A DNA stretch of 32,768 bases from Actinomadura formosensis NBRC 14204. GTDB taxonomy: Bacteria > Actinomycetota > Actinomycetes > Streptosporangiales > Streptosporangiaceae. Both the position numbers and the translations under genes were made by a program. The notes beneath the pieces are model-generated. The model was not told the DNA's origin and made no database searches. It saw only the letters and a program-made list of their open reading frames with translations. Shown one piece after another: positions 31,905-32,768 of the stretch; the first letter of the stretch is position 1, and every line of letters begins with the position of its first letter. The stretch lies in assembly GCF_001552155.1 (NCBI RefSeq), contig NZ_BCQQ01000082.1, positions 1-32,768 of the forward strand, given 5' to 3'.

Positions 31905-32768
31905 CTACTCGCCGACCTGACCGCCCTCGTCATGGACGGGACAGCAGGAGCGTACGGGACAGGTGCGACACTTGTCGTTCGCCCGCGCCTGGAACACCTC
32001 GCTCGCCATGCCGGTCGCGACGATCTCGATGAGCTTCTTGGGCCATTCGGGGTCGGCGTCCTCGCCGGGCGGCGGCTGCTCCTGCTCCCGCGCCCGCGCC
32101 GCGAACGCGGCCTTGCCGACCTGGATGAGCTTGGCGCCGCCGGGCTCGATCAGCCCGTGCCGCTCGAACGCGCCGAGCATCACCGCGTACTGGTAGACCC
32201 CGAGCTGGGGATGCCGCGCCAGGTCGTCCTTCGGGACGGCCGTGGAGGAGGTCTTGATGTCGATGATGACCGCGCGGCCCTGGTCGTCGCGTTCGGCGCG
32301 GTCGATGCGGCCCTTGATGACGACGCGGCCGAGGTCGACCTTGAACGCCTCCTCCAGCGCGACGACCTCGTTGGGGTTGTCGCGGTGCCAGGCGAGGAAC
32401 CTGTCGACCATCGCGGTGGCCTGCTCGCGCTGTTTCTCCGAGTACCAGGAGCTGCGGAACTCCAGGTCGTTCCAGATCTCGTCGAGCCGCCGCGCGACGT
32501 GGACCTCGTCGATCCCGTCGTCGGCGCCGGCCATCTCGGCGACCGCGTGGACGACCTTGCCCATCGTGCTGTACTCGTTGGGCCCGCCCTCCTGCGCGCC
32601 GACCGCCGAGGCGAGCAGCCAGCGCAGCCCGCAGGTGGTGAACGCCTCGACCTGGGACGGGGAGATCGTGATCTGCTCGTCCTCGGCGAACGCGGGCCCG
32701 GAGGCCGACAGCGCGGTGATGGCGTACCAGTTCTCCGGCCGCGCGCCGCGCACGCCCGCGCGCGCGAG
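31905..32768 (-). CDS. adnA: AdnA, C-terminal RecB-type nuclease part (5' end cut by window edge)
   Basis: 287 residues are visible; the frame is open to the right edge, so the N-terminal helicase-like domain is outside. The nuclease shows ISPSQVEAFTTCGLRWLL, DLGRVVIKGRIDRAERDDQGRAVIIDIKTS with the Asp and IDIK catalytic residues, and HPQLGVYQYAVML. Cysteines at FTTCG and in CRTCPVRSCCP near the C-terminus have the C...CxxC...C arrangement of AddB-type iron-sulfur nucleases. AdnA partners AdnB; in known complexes AdnA's ATPase is degenerate, but that part is not visible here. Upstream of adnB with 15 bases between, so one operon. Confidence 0.88.
   Translation of the reverse strand, partial: LARAGVRGARPENWYAITALSASGPAFAEDEQITISPSQVEAFTTCGLRWLLASAVGAQEGGPNEYSTMGKVVHAVAEMAGADDGIDEVHVARRLDEIWNDLEFRSSWYSEKQREQATAMVDRFLAWHRDNPNEVVALEEAFKVDLGRVVIKGRIDRAERDDQGRAVIIDIKTSSTAVPKDDLARHPQLGVYQYAVMLGAFERHGLIEPGGAKLIQVGKAAFAARAREQEQPPPGEDADPEWPKKLIEIVATGMASEVFQARANDKCRTCPVRSCCPVHDEGGQVGE

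Noticed and set aside
1..32768. CRISPR array, tRNA/rRNA genes, insertion sequences, prophage
   Set aside because: No regularly spaced repeats, cloverleaf-like sequence, transposase or phage genes were recognised on either strand.

Overview
The window is high-GC DNA with strong G/C bias at third codon positions, GTG starts and short or overlapping gene junctions. Together with a WhiB protein, a mycoredoxin and an AdnAB-type helicase-nuclease this points to an actinomycete. A filamentous group such as Thermomonosporaceae/Streptosporangiales is my guess; the sequence itself does not settle the genus. The backbone order (DUF2342 protein, ABC1 kinase, whiB7, uvrD2, mycoredoxin, nudC, then adnB and adnA) follows the Mycobacterium tuberculosis Rv3195-Rv3202c neighbourhood, recalled from knowledge rather than searched.

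Layout. 1-5417: NAD-dependent epimerase (partial), DUF2342 metalloprotease-like protein, NUDIX hydrolase, a GT-A-fold protein coupled to a YgjP-type metallopeptidase, and a crotonase lacking both usual catalytic glutamates. 5584-8283: ABC1 kinase, a small basic protein, and whiB7. The whiB7 leader of about 500 nt has an AT-box promoter, a long upstream ORF and a perfect intrinsic terminator just before the gene, which reads as an antibiotic-responsive attenuator. 8424-16364: secreted tripeptidyl aminopeptidase, TesB thioesterase, UvrD2, mycoredoxin with a sigma-R-type promoter, NudC and an M20 dipeptidase. 16523-17425: convergent DUF4031 and HD-domain genes.

17478-22952 is an iron-regulated siderophore operon: an IdeR/DmdR-type box, an ATP-grasp ligase, two IucA/IucC-type (NIS) synthetases and a PLP-dependent decarboxylase, all translationally coupled. 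The gene set matches PvsA, PvsB, PvsD and PvsE of vibrioferrin synthesis, but no exporter, receptor or uptake gene is present. Codon use drifts toward GAA, TTG and ATA at its 3' end, suggesting acquisition.

23058-28448 is accessory: a DinB/MDMPI-like protein, PhzF, a divergent LysR regulator, an acyl-CoA synthetase, a DUF222 fragment and a methyltransferase. 28542 to the right edge holds adnB (complete) and adnA (C-terminal part). The strongest candidates for something undescribed are the transporter-less vibrioferrin-like operon and the long coding leader of whiB7.
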